This document shows positions 63,060-64,000 of a stretch of DNA of 64,000 nt, in pieces. This stretch comes from Pedobacter ginsengisoli (GTDB lineage Bacteria; Bacteroidota; Bacteroidia; Sphingobacteriales; Sphingobacteriaceae). Made by a program: the position numbers and the translations under genes. Below the pieces are notes generated by a model, which did no database searches, had not been told where the DNA came from, and saw only the letters and a list, made by a program, of their open reading frames with translations. Where the stretch lies: positions 2,046,001 to 2,110,000 of the forward strand of contig NZ_CP024091.1 in assembly GCF_002736205.1 (NCBI RefSeq). The letters run 5' to 3'. Each line of letters opens with the position of its first letter. Position 1 is the first letter of the stretch.

Positions 63060-63995
63060 ATGCATACTATATTGGGAGCCGGCGGACCAACAGCAAACGC
63101 ACTTACAAAAGAGTTATTAAAACATGATCTCAATGAGACCATACGACTGGTAAGCCGCAAACCCTTAAAAGTTACGGGCAGTAATGTTACCTGGCAAAAG
63201 GCCGATTTGCTAAATTATGCAGAAGTGCTGGCTGCTGTAAAAGGTTCTGCTGTAGTTTACATGTGTGCAGGTCTGATTTACGATAAGGCCATATGGCAAC
63301 AACAATGGCCAGTTATTATGCAAAACCTGATTAATGCGACAAAAGAGACACGGGCAAGATTAATATTTTTTGACAATGTATATATGTATGGGCTGGTTAA
63401 GGGACCAATGTTTGAAACCACCCCGTACAATCCTGTTAGTGTAAAGGGCGAGGTTAGAGCCCGTATTGCCACACAATTGATGGACGAGGTAAAAGCAGGA
63501 AATGTACAGGCCACCATTGCCAGGGCTGCCGACTTTTACGGTACTGATTCTATGAATAGTTTCCTTGACATGATGGTTTTAGATAAATACGCTAAAAAAA
63601 CAACAGCACAATGGATCGGTGATCCAAAAGTGCTGCACAATTTTACTTATATACCTGACACTGGAAAAGCGATGTACCTTTTGGGGCAAACGCCTGATTC
63701 AGGTAATCAGATATGGCATTTACCTACAGCTGCACCAATAACAGGGAAGGATTTTATAACATTGGCTGCAGATATTTATGGAGTAAAACCTTCATATACT
63801 ACCATTAATAAGTTTATGCTTCAATTGGTTGGCTTGTTTAAAAAAGTTGTAGCAGGAACGGTAGAAATGTACTATCAGTATGATCATGACTATAATTTCA
63901 ATTCTTCAAAATTTGAGAATACATTTAACCTAAAACCAACTAGTTACAGAGAGGGAATAAAACTGATGTCGGAGACTTTGTACCAGATAAAATAA
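63060..63995 (+). CDS. NAD(P)-dependent epimerase/NmrA-like protein
   Basis: A 311-residue Rossmann-fold protein. The N-terminus has the dinucleotide-binding glycine motif ILGAGGPTANAL (about 4-15), then VRLVSRKPL, a strand VVYMCAGLIYDK and FFDNVYMYG, where the tyrosine could be the catalytic one of extended SDR enzymes. The ATG at 63060 (MHTILGAGGPT) is the clear start; the longer frame adds an implausible leader. The family covers sugar epimerases, NmrA-like sensors and atypical SDRs; the substrate is unknown. It follows the Crp-type regulator, which may control it. The gene is complete within the window. Confidence 0.8.
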   Translation: MHTILGAGGPTANALTKELLKHDLNETIRLVSRKPLKVTGSNVTWQKADLLNYAEVLAAVKGSAVVYMCAGLIYDKAIWQQQWPVIMQNLINATKETRARLIFFDNVYMYGLVKGPMFETTPYNPVSVKGEVRARIATQLMDEVKAGNVQATIARAADFYGTDSMNSFLDMMVLDKYAKKTTAQWIGDPKVLHNFTYIPDTGKAMYLLGQTPDSGNQIWHLPTAAPITGKDFITLAADIYGVKPSYTTINKFMLQLVGLFKKVVAGTVEMYYQYDHDYNFNSSKFENTFNLKPTSYREGIKLMSETLYQIK

Positions 63996-64000
63996 CAGGT

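Overview
The window comes from a Bacteroidota chromosome, most likely a Sphingobacteriaceae member close to Pedobacter (genus inferred from overall feel, not proven). Supporting signs are several SusC/SusD pairs, ECF sigma/FecR switches, 7TMR-DISM and LytS/LytTR two-component systems, a TTTG-N19-TAnnTTTG promoter, and Bacteroides-type mob/tra genes. It falls into two parts: a decayed, defence-loaded integrative element (about 1-20.55 kb) and ordinary chromosome (20.7-64 kb).

Element, 1-20.55 kb. The left end and any integrase lie outside the window. Nearly all backbone genes are on the minus strand. From right to left they are an HTH protein, a three-hairpin oriT candidate, mobA, the relaxase gene mobB, a 5' mobC piece fused in frame to a 3' traJ piece, traK, a traL-like gene, traM, an unassigned element gene, a histone-H1-like gene, and then a DUF932 protein with small accessory genes. 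The mobC-traJ fusion shows that one internal deletion removed the rest of the coupling protein and everything up to the middle of traJ, so self-transfer should be lost. Cargo genes of a defence-island kind are set into this backbone: AbiH; a 1252-residue TPR/GreAB-C-like/PIN-like protein; a tight four-gene operon (unknown protein, Mrr-like nuclease, membrane-anchored protein, HNH protein); a papain-like peptidase overlapping a small gene; and another HNH protein. The right end is marked by a tRNA-3'-end-like sequence followed by a strong terminator at 20.54-20.60 kb. A second tRNA-3'-end-like scrap lies 110 bp further on.

Chromosome, 20.7-64 kb. (a) An ECF sigma/FecR pair with no TonB receptor beside it. 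(b) A secreted glutaminase-family protein, a double SRPBCC protein, KatG and a methyltransferase-like protein. (c) A FecR-susC-susD operon whose FecR has a CBS-like N-terminus instead of the usual sigma-binding domain. (d) An AraC regulator, a MauE/DoxX membrane protein and a small exported protein. (e) A four-gene operon (TonB receptor, DUF4374 lipoprotein, PepSY membrane protein, DUF4198 protein) that looks like xenosiderophore (Xus-type) iron uptake, with a Fur-like palindrome over the promoter spacer. (f) A NarL regulator and 7TMR-DISM kinase pair, divergent from (e). (g) A second SusC/SusD pair beside a LytS/LytTR pair. (h) A B3 metallo-beta-lactamase of the Gln116 type, a PQQ-type sugar dehydrogenase, an M16 peptidase coupled to a 58-residue secreted peptide, an S1/P1 nuclease with an OB-like tail, a DinB-like protein, a Crp-type regulator and an NAD(P)-binding protein.

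The best candidates for something undescribed are the four-gene nuclease operon (14.3-17.7 kb) and the peptidase/small-gene pair (17.8-19.4 kb). No tRNA, rRNA, CRISPR array or transposase gene was seen in the window. Family assignments come from reading motifs by eye; no database search was run.
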